Shown here one piece after another: positions 63,099 to 64,000 of a DNA stretch of 64,000 nt (the first letter of the stretch is position 1; each line of letters opens with the position of its first letter). Source of the stretch: Oscillospiraceae bacterium (GTDB lineage Bacteria; Bacillota; Clostridia; Oscillospirales; CAG-272); NCBI GenBank assembly GCA_015065285.1, contig SVQP01000003.1:1-64000 (forward strand), written 5' to 3'. The notes beneath the pieces are model-generated. The model made no database searches and was not told the DNA's origin. It saw nothing but the letters and a program-made list of their open reading frames with translations. The position numbers and the translations under genes were made by a program.

Positions 63099-64000
63099 TC
63101 AAACGTTGAAGCGGAACAGAACGATGTCGCTGTCCTGCATGACGTAGTCCTTACCCTCACTGCGGTAAAGACCTGCATCCTTGCAAGCGGCAACGCTGCC
63201 CAACTTGACCAGATCGTCATAGGAAACCACCTCGGCACGGATAAAGCCGCGCTCAAAGTCGCTGTGGATCTTGCCCGCTGCCTGAGGTGCCTTGGTGCCC
63301 TTGGTGATGGTCCATGCGCGAACCTCCTTGGGACCTGCTGTCATGTAAGAGGTCAAGCCCAAGAGGGAATAGCTTGCCTTGATCAGCTTGTCAAGACCGC
63401 TTTCCTCAATGCCCATGTCTTCCATGAACATTGCCTTTTCCTCGGCATCCAGCTCTGCAATCTCGGCTTCAATGCCTGCACAGATCCACATGATCTCGCT
63501 GTGCTCGCTCTTGGCATATTCCTTGAGCGCTACGTAGCCGGGGTTGTCAAGCGGCTCGCTGCCTGCCTCATCCTCGCTGACGTTTGCCACGTAGATAACG
63601 GGCATACGGGTCAGCAGGTGCGTGTCAGCCAAAAGCTCCTCCTCGTCGGGCGTCAGCACCACGGTGCGCGCGCAAAGACCCTCTTCAAGCGCTGCCAGAA
63701 TCTTCTTGAATACCTCCATCTGCGCTGCGAGCGACTTATCAGCGCGCATTGCCTTGGTGGTGCGCTCAATGCGGCGCTCCATCATTTCCATGTCGGAAAG
63801 GATGAGCTCCATGTTGATGGTCTCAAGGTCACGCATGGGGTCAATGCTGCCCTCAACGTGAATGATGTCGTCATTTTCAAAGCAACGAATGATGTGCAGA
63901 ATCGCATCACATTCGCGGATGTTGGAAAGGAACTGGTTGCCCAGACCCTCGCCCTTGGATGCACCCTTGACAAGACCTGCAATGTCTACGAATTCGCAAA
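63099..64000 (-). CDS. ychF: redox-regulated ATPase YchF/OLA1 (5' end outside window)
   Basis: About 300 residues of a usual 365; the frame stays open to the right edge, where it reads [20 protein letters not shown] (G3 and switch region), then the NVSEDEAG and coiled-coil insert ([19 protein letters not shown]) and a C-terminal TGS domain ending [16 protein letters not shown]. YchF is an Obg-family protein that prefers ATP, binds ribosomes and affects the oxidative stress response. The internal Met at 63836 is not the start. Confidence 0.95.
   Translation of the reverse strand, partial: CEFVDIAGLVKGASKGEGLGNQFLSNIRECDAILHIIRCFENDDIIHVEGSIDPMRDLETINMELILSDMEMMERRIERTTKAMRADKSLAAQMEVFKKILAALEEGLCARTVVLTPDEEELLADTHLLTRMPVIYVANVSEDEAGSEPLDNPGYVALKEYAKSEHSEIMWICAGIEAEIAELDAEEKAMFMEDMGIEESGLDKLIKASYSLLGLTSYMTAGPKEVRAWTITKGTKAPQAAGKIHSDFERGFIRAEVVSYDDLVKLGSVAACKDAGLYRSEGKDYVMQDSDIVLFRFNV

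Noticed and set aside
1-64000. tRNA, rRNA or known riboswitch genes
   Set aside because: I looked for T-loop GTTCGA contexts, rRNA core sequences and common riboswitch cores by eye and found none that hold. A covariance-model search would be decisive.

Overview
The window looks like a chromosomal segment of a spore-forming anaerobic Firmicute of class Clostridia (an Oscillospirales-like gut lineage is my best guess). Reasons: a complete spoIIA operon (spoIIAA-spoIIAB-sigF), spoIIR, strong GGAGG ribosome sites, sigma-A promoters of the TTGACA-N17-TATAAT type, many lipoproteins, and housekeeping genes of Firmicute type (YhbD/bactofilin pair, IreB-like protein, NrdR, YwaF). I saw no rRNA or tRNA gene, no CRISPR array, no prophage and no classical insertion sequence. 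Both ends cut genes: tatD on the left, ychF on the right. No stretch over 300 bases lacks a gene.

Layout. 0-8.3 kb: tatD end, an EF-G-like GTPase, the spoIIA sporulation operon, a divergent bactofilin/YhbD pair under a promoter with two copies of a palindrome, a small membrane protein, and prmC-ddl. 8.5-18.5 kb: one six-gene operon for glycan use, with two tandem solute-binding lipoproteins, a PHP phosphoesterase, a GH123/DUF4091-type protein, an MFS transporter fused in one frame to a GH2 glycosidase, and a sialate O-acetylesterase-like protein. 18.6-27.4 kb: YwaF-type membrane protein, rbfA-nrnA, spoIIR behind a long hairpin that contains its ribosome site, a small membrane protein, a dihydrouridine synthase, a large secreted glycoside-hydrolase-like protein, a HAD phosphatase and an RDD membrane protein.

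27.4-41.5 kb reads as a nucleic-acid and nucleotide scavenging region: an ABC importer with its binding lipoprotein, a thermonuclease-like lipoprotein and an OB-fold lipoprotein on the plus strand, facing a minus-strand operon of dNTPase, two DHH nanoRNase-type phosphoesterases and SurE, then an exported 5'-nucleotidase. 41.5-49.5 kb (minus strand): an HD-GYP receptor, serC-serA, an unassigned conserved protein, and an IreB-like protein/ribF/penicillin-binding-protein-like operon.

49.6-59.2 kb is the accessory part: a Thr/Pro/Glu-linker lipoprotein, a three-gene cassette (TerB-domain protein, BrxD/DUF2791-type ATPase, Lhr/BrxHI-type helicase) under a perfect-consensus promoter and probably devoted to defence or DNA stress, nrdR with its own NrdR box, a Cys-rich membrane protein, and an AT-rich mobile unit with long inverted ends that carries a REP-associated tyrosine transposase and REP-like hairpins, two of them inside the transposase gene itself. 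A 42-base repeat with the same GTAGGG start is iterated in frame inside the TerB gene. 59.2-64 kb: a GntR/YtrA-type regulator with an ABC transporter, then truB-trmB-ychF.
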